Shown here one piece after another: positions 43,757 through 51,002 of a DNA stretch of 64,000 bases. The notes beneath the pieces are model-generated. The model did not search any database and was not told the origin of the DNA. It saw only the letters and a list, made by a program, of their open reading frames with translations. The position numbers and the translations under genes are program-made. Each line of letters starts with the position of its first letter. Within the stretch, counting starts at the first letter, position 1. Source of the stretch: Deltaproteobacteria bacterium IMCC39146 (GTDB lineage: Bacteria > Desulfobacterota > Desulfuromonadia > Desulfuromonadales > BM103); assembly GCA_030005635.1 (NCBI GenBank), contig JARUHP010000007.1, forward strand, positions 1 to 64,000, read 5' to 3'.

Positions 43757-44092
43757 ATGATGAAACAGGAAGAACTGGTCCTGATGAGGATCTTTGTTGG
43801 CGAGAGTGATCATTTCGAGAAGAAACCTCTCTACGAAGCATTGGTCGAGTTGTTTCACGCAGAAGGTGTGGCCGGAGCAACCGTCATTAAGGGAGCGATG
43901 GGCTACGGTGGTAACAGCCAGGTGCATTCAGATCGTCTGTTGCGTTTGAGCAGTGATCTCCCCGTGATAATCGAGGTGGTTGATGCAGAAAAGAAGATCA
44001 ACGAAGTGCTGCCATTGATCGAGGGAATGCTCCAAGGCGGATTGATTACCCTGGAGAAGGCCCGCGTCATTCAATTCAAGGATAACTGTTAA
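43757..44092 (+). CDS. DUF190 protein
   Basis: 111 residues. PII-like ferredoxin-fold family: MRIFVGESDHFEKKPLYEALVELF and GVAGATVIKGAMGYG are typical. Usually next to crcB and assumed to modulate it, perhaps by nucleotide binding as in PII proteins. The ATG-ATG start follows GAGGA. The next gene begins two bases after its stop. Confidence 0.9.
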   Translation: MMKQEELVLMRIFVGESDHFEKKPLYEALVELFHAEGVAGATVIKGAMGYGGNSQVHSDRLLRLSSDLPVIIEVVDAEKKINEVLPLIEGMLQGGLITLEKARVIQFKDNC

Positions 44093-44094
44093 CT

Positions 44095-44559
44095 ATGTTC
44101 AATCGTATAATGAGCCTGCTGCAAGGTGAAGGCGCTGTCGCCGAGGAAAATCATTTCGAGAGAGTTCAGGTTGCGACTTGTGCACTGTTGATGGAGGTCG
44201 CTCATAGCGATGGTCACTATCAGGCCGCTGAAGCGAAAGTCGTTCATGACCTATTGGCCAAGAAGTTTGAGCTCTCGGCTGCGGCTGTCGCAGAACTGAT
44301 CGACTACTCACATGATCATCGCGAAGAGAGCCTCGATTTATTCCAGTTTGCCCGTGAAATCAATGCCCATTTCAGCCGGGCAGAAAAGCTCGATGTTATG
44401 GAAGGCATATGGCGGGTGATTTACGCTGACGGCACCCTCGATAAGTACGAAGATGCCCTGGCCAGGCAGCTTGCCACTCTACTACGTCTCGACCACAAGG
44501 ACGTGATTAGTCGTAAACTCCTGGTCTTGAACGAGACCCGTTCAGACAGTGAACAGTGA
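44095..44559 (+). CDS. TerB-like helical protein
   Basis: 154 residues. All-helical TerB/tellurite-resistance-type domain (CALLMEVAHSDGHYQAAEAKVVHDLLAKKFEL; the second half repeats it as GIWRVIYADGTLDKYEDALARQLATLL with acidic metal-site residues). Function is unclear; such proteins are linked to metal or stress responses. It directly follows the DUF190 gene, so it is one operon with crcB. Its 3' end merges into a 7-bp periodic sequence. Confidence 0.85.
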   Translation: MFNRIMSLLQGEGAVAEENHFERVQVATCALLMEVAHSDGHYQAAEAKVVHDLLAKKFELSAAAVAELIDYSHDHREESLDLFQFAREINAHFSRAEKLDVMEGIWRVIYADGTLDKYEDALARQLATLLRLDHKDVISRKLLVLNETRSDSEQ

Positions 44560-44627
44560 TTAGTTATCAGCGATCAGAATATGAAGACTCTTCTTTTTCG
44601 CGTTCCTCGTCCCGCGTCCCCCGTTCC
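44541..44627. repeat. Double heptad array between terB-like gene and mnmM
   Basis: First part, plus strand: ACAGTGA ACAGTGA TTAGTTA TCAGCGA TCAG (44546-44576), overlapping the terB stop. Second part, minus strand: GGAACGG GGGACGC GGGACGA GGAACGC, then an A run (44627-44595). Both have a strict 7-bp period. Confidence 0.6.
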
Positions 44628-45230
44628 ATGAGCTCTTTGACTCGTATCGTATCCTGGAGTCATCAACTCCTCTGTGAGGTCCTTGAGCATGGCGATCTGG
44701 CTGTTGATCTGACCGCTGGAACAGGGCAGGATACTCATGTTCTAGCGGAAGCCGTGGGTGCCGAAGGGCAGGTTGTGGCTTTTGATCTGCAAGCCGAGGC
44801 TCTTGAACAGACGACGCAACGGTTACAAGAGCATGACTTTGTCGTTAAAAGTGTGCCCGACGATACAGCGATCCCGAGAGCTTTCGGTGTTTACCTGGTG
44901 CACGCCTGCCACAGCTCACTTAACAAAATCATCACCCATCCCGTTAAAGCCATTATTGCCAACCTTGGCTATTTGCCAGGTGGAGATAAATCTCTGGTCA
45001 CCCGCCCCGACTCAACTTTGGCTGCACTCAGTCAATCCCTCGAATTATTAGTCGCCGGTGGTCGCCTCGCGGTCACGGTTTATCCTGCACACCCGGGGGG
45101 CGAGGAAGAGGGGAGTGCCGTAAACCATTTCTTCTGCCGTCTGTCTCGGGAGAATTGGTTGGTTCTCTCTCTTCGCGCGGCCAATAGTGAAGAGGCACCC
45201 TATCTGCTCGTTGCCGAACGTCTGCCCTGA
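44628..45230 (+). CDS. mnmM: MnmM/YtqB-type rRNA_methylase-family methyltransferase
   Basis: 200 residues from the ATG at 44628; a GTG 24 codons earlier would be read out of the repeat array and is rejected. Class I methyltransferase: motif I AVDLTAGTGQDTHVLAEAVG, then VHACHSSL, NLGYLPGGDKSLVTRP and TVYPAHPGGEEEG, which are signatures of Pfam rRNA_methylase (PF06962). Members called MnmM methylate nm5 to mnm5 of tRNA wobble uridine; that activity is by homology only. No clear ribosome site precedes the ATG. Confidence 0.8.
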   Translation: MSSLTRIVSWSHQLLCEVLEHGDLAVDLTAGTGQDTHVLAEAVGAEGQVVAFDLQAEALEQTTQRLQEHDFVVKSVPDDTAIPRAFGVYLVHACHSSLNKIITHPVKAIIANLGYLPGGDKSLVTRPDSTLAALSQSLELLVAGGRLAVTVYPAHPGGEEEGSAVNHFFCRLSRENWLVLSLRAANSEEAPYLLVAERLP

Positions 45231-45269
45231 AAGGCACGTTCATGCTCCAAATTGGTTTCTTTTCTCACT

Positions 45270-45329
45270 CGAGTCACAGAGGACAGTAGACAGAGAAAAG
45301 CACAGAGATTTTGGTCCTCTCTGTGCCTC
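45270..45329. repeat. CACAGAG-type palindromic repeat, left part
   Basis: CACAGAGGAC (45275) faces GTCCTCTCTGTG (45314-45325), with further CACAGAG/ACAGAG units between. Such sequences are common between genes in related genomes. The right part seems to continue as GCGGTGAAATATTTTT after 45497, interrupted by the element at 45330-45495. Confidence 0.5.
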
Positions 45330-45495
45330 TAGTGTCGCGACAATGATAAAATGACGTAAATACAACGCCGTAATTTTTTGTGCCAGCAAGGCATGTCTTG
45401 AGTTACATAGTTGTAATTACGTGGCTTAAGACATAACGAAGCAGGCGCGGAAAAGAACAAGTTGGATGCGTCCGTTTGTCGTTGACGCGGCACTA
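45330..45495. mobile_element. Probable MITE, 166 bp
   Basis: Imperfect terminal inverted repeats of 14 bp: TAGTGTCGCGACAA at the left and the complement of TAGTGCCGCGTCAA at the right (12 of 14 match). The outer TA could be a target duplication, as made by IS630/Tc1-type elements. The interior has large dyad symmetry (TGTCTTGAG/CTTAAGACA) and no coding capacity. Flanks look like two halves of another repeat. Confidence 0.55.
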
Positions 45496-45635
45496 AGCGG
45501 TGAAATATTTTTTTGACATGACTAACCTTGAATATTGATTGAAGTCCCATAGCAGGCTTTGGGGTCGTTCATTCGATACAATCCCTCAACTCAGGGCAAG
45601 AATTTCCCTTCTTTCTGTGTGAAACATCCAGGCCG

Positions 45636-45938
45636 TTATGCGCAGGCAAAACCCTGCATCAGAGCCTCAACTACTTTACGGGCTTCCGTAGAGGTTACCT
45701 GGTAAAAAACTTCAACGCCATCACGCTTACCTACAATGATGCCCTTGTTTTTGAGCAAGGCAAGATGTTGCGATACTGTTGCCTGTGGTAATTCCAGACA
45801 TTCCCAGATTTTTTTGACATTGCAGGACTGCGACATGAGACCGGCAACGATCTTCAGTCTCACCGGATGACCAAGGACTTTCAGAATTTCTGCTTCGCGA
45901 TCGAAACAGATGGATTTGTCAAATTCTACTTCTGCCAT
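45636..45938 (-). CDS. ArsR-family transcriptional repressor
   Basis: 100 residues. Winged helix-turn-helix: ILKVLGHPVRLKIVAGLMSQSCNVKKIWECLELPQATVSQHLALLKNKGIIVGKRDG. Cys residues at ~11 (SICFDRE), ~44 and ~52, and the C-terminal FACA could bind metal or react with thiols, although the classic CxC of ArsR is not there. It probably regulates itself and perhaps the divergent antiporter gene. A palindrome lies in its promoter. Effector unknown. Confidence 0.88.
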   Translation of the reverse strand: MAEVEFDKSICFDREAEILKVLGHPVRLKIVAGLMSQSCNVKKIWECLELPQATVSQHLALLKNKGIIVGKRDGVEVFYQVTSTEARKVVEALMQGFACA

Positions 45939-45973
45939 AGCTTAATCCCTTTATTGTTAAATTGAATATATAG

Positions 45974-46003
45974 ATATTAATCCTCAGGGATTAAGAAAGT
46001 CAA
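45974..46003 (-). promoter_or_regulatory. arsR promoter with palindromic operator
   Basis: Minus strand -35 TTGACT (46003-45998), 18-bp spacer and -10 TAATAT (45979-45974). The palindrome TTAATCC-TCAG-GGATTAA (45977-45994) fills the spacer. A further distant copy CTTAATCCCT lies at 45941-45950 beside the start codon. Typical of an autoregulated repressor gene. Confidence 0.6.
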
Positions 46004-46131
46004 GATTTTCGTGGTAGAAGTGTCTTATACTCGACACCGGAGGATGCAGGCATTAAACTGAAAAAAATCGATCGTCTTGAATGTTAACTTTCGCTGATTG
46101 TGGCGACAGACTATAGAAAAAGGTTACCTGA

Positions 46132-47085
46132 ATGTTACTTGGAAGCATACTCGTGTTGGCTGGTCTGTTACTTCTCTACTATGGGGCCGAGTACCTGGTT
46201 ACGGGCAGCTCTCATCTGGCCCTTTCCTTTGGCGTTAGGCCCTTGATCGTTGGGCTTACAGTGGTCGCCTTTGCGACCAGTATGCCGGAACTGATGGTCT
46301 CTCTGTTCGCCGCCTTTCGAGGCTCTTCGTCTATGGCGGCCGGCAATATTATTGGTTCCAATATTGCCAATATTGGTTTGATTCTGGGCGTCGCGGCGTT
46401 AATCACACCAGTGCTTGTTGCCCGTTCCACACTGGTTCGTGAAATTCCGATCATGGTCGCTGCTTCGCTTGGTCTTTACCTAGTCGCCCTGGATGGCGAA
46501 CTAGCCTTTGGTAATGGTTTGGTCCTTTTCTTCTGCCTGTTGATTTTTCTTGTTTATTGTCTGATGAATGCACGCCAACCCTCTTTGCCTCAAGATGGGG
46601 ACGTTAAGAAAGCCCTTTCTGAAGCCTCCGGACAGCGGGGGCGAAATGTTGTGCTGGTCCTGATCGGAATGGCCGGCTTGGGCCTTGGCGCCGAGTTGAT
46701 GGTGCGGGGTGCGGTTATGGTCGCTACTCTTCTGGGTGTGTCGGAATTGGTGATAGGCCTCTCTATTGTTGCCCTGGGAACGAGTCTTCCCGAGCTTGCA
46801 GCGTCGGTGATGAGCGCATGGAAGGGCGAGATGGATATTAGTGTCGGTAACGTCATCGGCAGCAATATTTTCAACGTCCTCTTTGTCCTGGGTATCTGTC
46901 CGATGATTCGAACCATCACCATCGAGCCCAGGGTTATCAATGTTGATTTTCCTATTATGTTGGCTTTTTGTGGCTTGTTGATCGGTCTCTTGACCATGAT
47001 GCCCCCCCGTCTTGTTCTGGACCGCAAGCGTGGCGTTATCTTGCTGGGGGCTTACATTCTCTTTGTGGTCAGTCTTTTCCTATGA
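46132..47085 (+). CDS. Calcium/sodium antiporter (CaCA family, YrbG-like)
   Basis: 317 residues with ten membrane helices. Both alpha repeats are visible: ATSMPELMVSLFAAFRGSSSMAAGNIIGSNIANIGLILG and GTSLPELAASVMSAWKGEMDISVGNVIGSNIFNVLFVLG, with the paired acidic residues that bind cation. It exchanges Ca2+ (or another cation) for Na+ or H+. First gene of a three-gene unit with overlapping stop and start codons. Confidence 0.93.
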   Translation: MLLGSILVLAGLLLLYYGAEYLVTGSSHLALSFGVRPLIVGLTVVAFATSMPELMVSLFAAFRGSSSMAAGNIIGSNIANIGLILGVAALITPVLVARSTLVREIPIMVAASLGLYLVALDGELAFGNGLVLFFCLLIFLVYCLMNARQPSLPQDGDVKKALSEASGQRGRNVVLVLIGMAGLGLGAELMVRGAVMVATLLGVSELVIGLSIVALGTSLPELAASVMSAWKGEMDISVGNVIGSNIFNVLFVLGICPMIRTITIEPRVINVDFPIMLAFCGLLIGLLTMMPPRLVLDRKRGVILLGAYILFVVSLFL

Positions 47086-47897
47086 TTTTCAGAGCTTTTT
47101 CGTTGGTCGTGTTTGCTTTTGCGCTCATTTCTTTTGCGCCTTTTTGCAGCGAGGCTCAAGAGGTTGGGCTAGAAAAAGAAGTTCAGAAAATGGTGGGAGA
47201 GAACTACCTCTACGCCATTGATTTTCTATTCTTTAAACGTTTGGCAGAAGGGGAGTTGCGTCTTTCTGAGACCGATCAAGCTAATATTTATCGAGCAGAA
47301 TTGATCGGGCGTACCCTGGGGGTCGCTTCTTGGCTGTCTGGAGATCGCACCCAGACTTACACGTCGGTGATGGAACTAACCCCGGATGGCTCTCTGCGTA
47401 GTATCGAACACACGTCCAGAATCGTTAAGCGCAAGTGGGGGAAGTGGAAAGATCGCGGTCGACTCCATCGTTATGACTATACTCAGGGCATCGTCTTCGA
47501 GGAAAAATCCAAGGAAGGTGTCATTAGCTCAAGGAAGCAACGTAAAATTCCTGAAGGGCAACAGCCCGTGGATATGTTGACGGCGTTTTACAATTTAAGA
47601 GCCGGTGTTTACGGCCCTTTGGCCCGCGGAGCCCAATTCCTGGTCCCCACCTATTCCGGTAAGGGCTTCTCCGATATTAGTGTGAACGTCTTGACAGCGG
47701 CACAACAGGAAAAGCAAAAGTTTTTCCCCTCTCATGGATTGTTGTTGTCAGCAACCTTGGATCCTGAGGTCTTTGATACCGACAGCGGTAACCTGTATTT
47801 CTGGTTTAATGATGCAGGAGTCCCGGAACGCGGTATCGTCGAAGATATCATTGGTATGGGAGATGTTAGAGGGTCTCTGGTGGAGGATGACTTATGA
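47082..47897 (+). CDS. Exported DUF3108 protein
   Basis: 271 residues from the ATG at 47082, which overlaps the antiporter stop (ATGA); the longer reading inside the antiporter gene is rejected. Signal peptide 1-24 (APFCSEAQE, possibly lipid-modified at no clear lipobox). DUF3108 (a beta-rich periplasmic family): YDYTQGIVFEEKSKEG, PVDMLTAFYNLRA. Function unknown. It overlaps the next gene by four bases too. Confidence 0.82.
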   Translation: MIFRAFSLVVFAFALISFAPFCSEAQEVGLEKEVQKMVGENYLYAIDFLFFKRLAEGELRLSETDQANIYRAELIGRTLGVASWLSGDRTQTYTSVMELTPDGSLRSIEHTSRIVKRKWGKWKDRGRLHRYDYTQGIVFEEKSKEGVISSRKQRKIPEGQQPVDMLTAFYNLRAGVYGPLARGAQFLVPTYSGKGFSDISVNVLTAAQQEKQKFFPSHGLLLSATLDPEVFDTDSGNLYFWFNDAGVPERGIVEDIIGMGDVRGSLVEDDL

Positions 47898-49549
47898 GCC
47901 GAATTGAAAGAGTTTTCGTTGTTGGGCATCGTAATCCGGATACAGACTCTGTTTGTAGCGCTATCGCCTATGCCCGTTTATGCCAGCGACAGGGGCGTGA
48001 CAATGTTTTCCCAAGGAGGGTTGGCCACATCAACCGGCAGACGGAATTTGTCCTTGATACCCTGGGACAACAGGCTCCTCTGCTTCTGACCGACGTTTAC
48101 CCGCGTTTACGCGATACGATGGACGGTGAACCTGCCGTAATCGCTGCTGATGCACCGCTTATGCAGGCCTTGGAATTAATGCGTCAGCGCGACATTCGCA
48201 TGGTGCCTGTTGTGGATAGCGACAACCGGCCCGTCGGAGCACTTATTCTGAAGCGCCTTACCGAGCATGTTTTCTTGCCGCGAGCTGGTCGTCCGGTTCG
48301 CCAGGTTCTTTCCTCCCCTGAATCGATACGGGTTTGTCTGCAGGCTGAAGCCGTCAATCTCGTTGACGAAAACAGCGCCGAAGAGCTTGACCTCTTTGTT
48401 GGTGCCATGTCTCTCAAAAGCTTTCACAATCGCTTGGCTGAGGTTGAGTCTAAACGCATCGTAGTTTTTGTTGGTGATCGGCAGGATATCCAGCGGGACG
48501 CCATAGAGTTGGGGGTTCGGCTCTTGGTTGTGACGGGAGATCAAGAGATTGATGCTGATCTCCTCTCCCTGGCCCGCGCCAAGGGGGTCTCCATTCTGCG
48601 TACCCCTTTTGATACTGCCACCAGCGCCATGCTGGCCAGAATGTCGACTCCGGTTCATCTCCTTGTAGAGACAGAGGTCCCTACCGCTCATCCGAATGAC
48701 CGTCTTGATGAAATTCGTAAAGTCATGATGCGAAGCACGGCACCCGGTGTCATGGTCCTTGATGACGAGGGGAGAATAAGTGGTGTTGCGACAAAGTCCA
48801 ATCTGTTGCGATCGTCGTCATTAAAACTGATTCTGGTTGACCATAATGAATTGTCCCAGGCGGTGCCTGGTGCTGATCAGGTCGACATCCTTGAAGTTAT
48901 TGATCATCACCGGCTGGGCAACTTCCACACCGATGCTCCGATTCGTTTTATCAACCAACCCCTCGGCAGTACCTGCTCTGTGGTGGCGTCCCTTTATCGT
49001 CATGCTGGACTCGAGCCGGAGAAGGATGTCGCGTCGCTTCTACTGGCTGGTCTCCTTTCTGATACCGTGCTTCTGAAGTCACCGACGACAACGGCTGTGG
49101 ATCGTGAGTTGGTTGTCTGGTTGGAAAAGTGCTCCGGTTTGGATGCACTGGCTTTTGGCCGACAGATGTTTCAGGCGGGCAGCACGCTGGCTGCTTATCC
49201 GAGTATCAAGGCCTTACTTACGGCAGACTTCAAGGAGTACGAAGTTGAGGGCCGACGTTTTGGCGTCGGGCAGGTTGAGGTTGTCACCTTCCAGGAGTTT
49301 GAAGAGCAGAAGGACGCAATTATGCTTGGTTTGGAGGCGCTGGTTGCCGAACGTGCCCTTGGTTTGGCCGGCTTGCTGGTGACAGATATTGTCCAACAGA
49401 ATAGCCAGTTTGTGGTGAAGGGTGACAGGGATTTGATCGCTGCGATAGGCTACCCTCAACTGGAGACCGGTCGTTTTGAGCTGAAAGGGGTGCTTTCACG
49501 CAAGAAACAGTTGATGCCCCACATGTTACGGGCACTTAAGTCAGTTTGA
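47894..49549 (+). CDS. ppaC: Regulated Mn-dependent (family II) inorganic pyrophosphatase, CBS-DRTGG type
   Basis: 551 residues, longer than the ~310 of the simple enzyme. N-terminal DHH motif I VGHRNPDTDSV (His12, Asp16, Asp18), then an inserted regulatory part (~65-300) with CBS1, a DRTGG domain and CBS2. Then DHH motif EVIDHHRLGN (~336) and the DHHA2 domain ending SRKKQLMPHM. CBS-DRTGG enzymes are regulated by adenine nucleotides and diadenosine polyphosphates. It hydrolyses pyrophosphate in the cytoplasm. Last gene of the coupled antiporter-DUF3108 unit. Confidence 0.93.
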   Translation: MSRIERVFVVGHRNPDTDSVCSAIAYARLCQRQGRDNVFPRRVGHINRQTEFVLDTLGQQAPLLLTDVYPRLRDTMDGEPAVIAADAPLMQALELMRQRDIRMVPVVDSDNRPVGALILKRLTEHVFLPRAGRPVRQVLSSPESIRVCLQAEAVNLVDENSAEELDLFVGAMSLKSFHNRLAEVESKRIVVFVGDRQDIQRDAIELGVRLLVVTGDQEIDADLLSLARAKGVSILRTPFDTATSAMLARMSTPVHLLVETEVPTAHPNDRLDEIRKVMMRSTAPGVMVLDDEGRISGVATKSNLLRSSSLKLILVDHNELSQAVPGADQVDILEVIDHHRLGNFHTDAPIRFINQPLGSTCSVVASLYRHAGLEPEKDVASLLLAGLLSDTVLLKSPTTTAVDRELVVWLEKCSGLDALAFGRQMFQAGSTLAAYPSIKALLTADFKEYEVEGRRFGVGQVEVVTFQEFEEQKDAIMLGLEALVAERALGLAGLLVTDIVQQNSQFVVKGDRDLIAAIGYPQLETGRFELKGVLSRKKQLMPHMLRALKSV

Positions 49550-49573
49550 TCTTTCTGGTCAGTGATTGTGTTG

Positions 49574-49625
49574 CAGAAAAAAGAAAAAAAGACCCCGCGT
49601 AAGGAGGGGGGGGATACGCGGGGTC
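49574..49625 (-). terminator. Terminator of the HAD gene
   Basis: A perfect 11-bp stem GACCCCGCGTA/TACGCGGGGTC around a G-rich loop. On the minus strand it is followed by TTTTTTTCTTTTTT, a very strong U tract. It lies 120 bp after the HAD stop; on the plus strand it has no U tract. A second hairpin (CTCTTCG/CGAAGAG, 49633-49659) precedes it. Confidence 0.85.
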
Positions 49626-49712
49626 CATAAAGCTCTTCGGCTTGCAGGCAATCGAAGAGTTGCTCTGACTATAACAAAGACTAAATTGGTTGACAACTAA
49701 AAATTTGAGAAA

Positions 49713-49752
49713 TTTGTGAGAAAAAGTTGCGAAAAAGTGAATTTCTCACAAA
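49713..49752. repeat. Inverted repeat over the HAD stop codon
   Basis: Perfect 11-bp arms TTTGTGAGAAA (49713-49723) and TTTCTCACAAA (49742-49752), loop of 18. The right arm contains the HAD stop codon. It could act as an mRNA 3'-end stabiliser or a weak terminator. Confidence 0.5.
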
Positions 49753-50384
49753 AGTAGTTTCGGCAGCTCTTCAACGCTGGATAGTGTCCTGTCTGCGCCA
49801 CTGAATTCGTGCTCTGAGGTGTGCTGTCCGGGAATGATCCAGCAGGTAAGTCCGGCGGCTTTCGCTGCTTCCAGGCCTCGCGGTGAATCCTCTATGACCA
49901 AGGACCTGTGAGGCTCGTGTCCACTCCTGCTCAGTGCCAGAAGGTAGGGCTCAGCACTGGGCTTGCTGTTGATATAATCTTCCCGTGTTAAACAGAAATC
50001 AAAAAATGTCAGCAGGCCGGTACGTTTGTGGATGATCTCAAAGTGGTTTTTTGCAGAACTTGTAACAATGGCCATCTTTAGTTTGCCGTGCAGTGTGTTC
50101 AGGGTCTCGCGTACCCCTGGCAAGGTCATGTCTTCCAGGTCAAGCAGTTGAGCGTAGCGGCTGTTCCGCCACTCTTTAAGTTCCTCTATCGTATCGTCTG
50201 CATGTCCCCGGGTTGTGGCCAGATCAAGCAGGCTCTTTCCTCTGGTCAGTGAAATTTCGACAAACAGTTCATCGCTTAGGTTGATGTCAAGTTTGGCCAG
50301 GGCTTCACGGTTGGCTTGCAGGTAGTAACGTTCGGTGTCAACCAGAACCCCATCATTGTCCCAGAATATCTGTGCGAATTTCAT
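49746..50384 (-). CDS. HAD-superfamily phosphatase (beta-phosphoglucomutase-like)
   Basis: 212 residues. Motif I FWDNDGVLVDTE (Asp9 nucleophile, Asp11 acid-base), a helical cap typical of subfamily I (~16-90), motif II AIVTSSA, motif III Lys in NSKPSAEPY and motif IV VIEDSPRGLEAAKAAG. It is probably a small sugar-phosphate phosphatase or phosphoglycolate-type enzyme; substrate not predictable. Monocistronic. Confidence 0.88.
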   Translation of the reverse strand: MKFAQIFWDNDGVLVDTERYYLQANREALAKLDINLSDELFVEISLTRGKSLLDLATTRGHADDTIEELKEWRNSRYAQLLDLEDMTLPGVRETLNTLHGKLKMAIVTSSAKNHFEIIHKRTGLLTFFDFCLTREDYINSKPSAEPYLLALSRSGHEPHRSLVIEDSPRGLEAAKAAGLTCWIIPGQHTSEHEFSGADRTLSSVEELPKLLL

Positions 50385-50448
50385 CTTAGTCGCTTCGTCG
50401 AAAGTTTGAAGTTGATGGATTTATAAGACAGACAATATCTACTGAATA

Positions 50449-50480
50449 ACAAAAAGGGCGCTGGAAATCCAGCGCCCTTT
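50449..50480 (-). terminator. Terminator of the cytochrome c7 gene
   Basis: A perfect 12-bp stem AAAGGGCGCTGG/CCAGCGCCCTTT, loop AAAT, then TTTTTGTT on the minus strand. Confidence 0.9.
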
Positions 50481-50502
50481 AAAATTGTAGAAGTAGAGAA
50501 AC

Positions 50503-50772
50503 TTACTTCTTGTGGCAATCGTTACACTTGGTTGGTCCACTCATCTCTTTGTGGCAAGCCTTACAGGTCTTGTGACCGAAGTCTTTGTCGACTTCAATCT
50601 TGGCAGGCTCGCCTTCGTGGCATTTGGCGCAGTCGCCAAGCTTGTCCTGGTGATCTTTGTGGTTAAAGGTTACGGTACCTTTCTTGTTGTCATAGGTGTA
50701 GCTGTCAGCAGCGATAGCAACGGTGGCGCCTACGAATGCGAGAAGCATCATCATGATTACAAGTTTCTTCAT
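50503..50772 (-). CDS. ppcA: Periplasmic triheme cytochrome c7 (PpcA family)
   Basis: 89 residues from the ATG at 50772, preceded by GGAGG. Signal peptide ~1-22 (ATVAIAA), mature ~67-70 residues. Three CxxCH haem sites: CAKCH, CKACH and CNDCH, with additional His ligands in VTFNHKDHQ and FGHKTC. This is the size and pattern of Geobacter/Desulfuromonas PpcA-type carriers that take electrons across the periplasm toward metal oxides or the outer membrane. Which paralogue it is cannot be said. Confidence 0.93.
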   Translation of the reverse strand: MKKLVIMMMLLAFVGATVAIAADSYTYDNKKGTVTFNHKDHQDKLGDCAKCHEGEPAKIEVDKDFGHKTCKACHKEMSGPTKCNDCHKK

Positions 50773-50865
50773 TTTCTTCCTCCAAGTTTTGCGGTTAGTC
50801 ATGCTGGGCATTATTGCCTCAAATCTTGTGTCTGTTTATATCGGAAGCTTTAGTAGAAATCAGCA

Positions 50866-50952
50866 GACATCGAGCCGGATGTCGATAGATGTCGATTCGT
50901 AATTGAATAATTACAAGCATTTACGGCCGCAAAAATCGTGCTTGTCGACATC
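50866..50952. promoter_or_regulatory. Repeated GATGTCGA operator-like sites
   Basis: GATGTCGAT occurs twice 10 bp apart (50878 and 50888), with an inverted GACATCGA at 50866 and an inverted TCGACATC at 50945 inside the palindrome TGTCGACA. They lie between the divergent cytochrome c7 and XRE-regulator genes. A possible plus promoter TTTACT-18-TAGACT follows. Likely binding sites of the adjacent regulator, by position only. Confidence 0.45.
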
Positions 50953-51002
50953 TTGTATTTTGCTGTTTACTTGCGATCTGTTCCCTTGATAGACTCGCGG
51001 AT

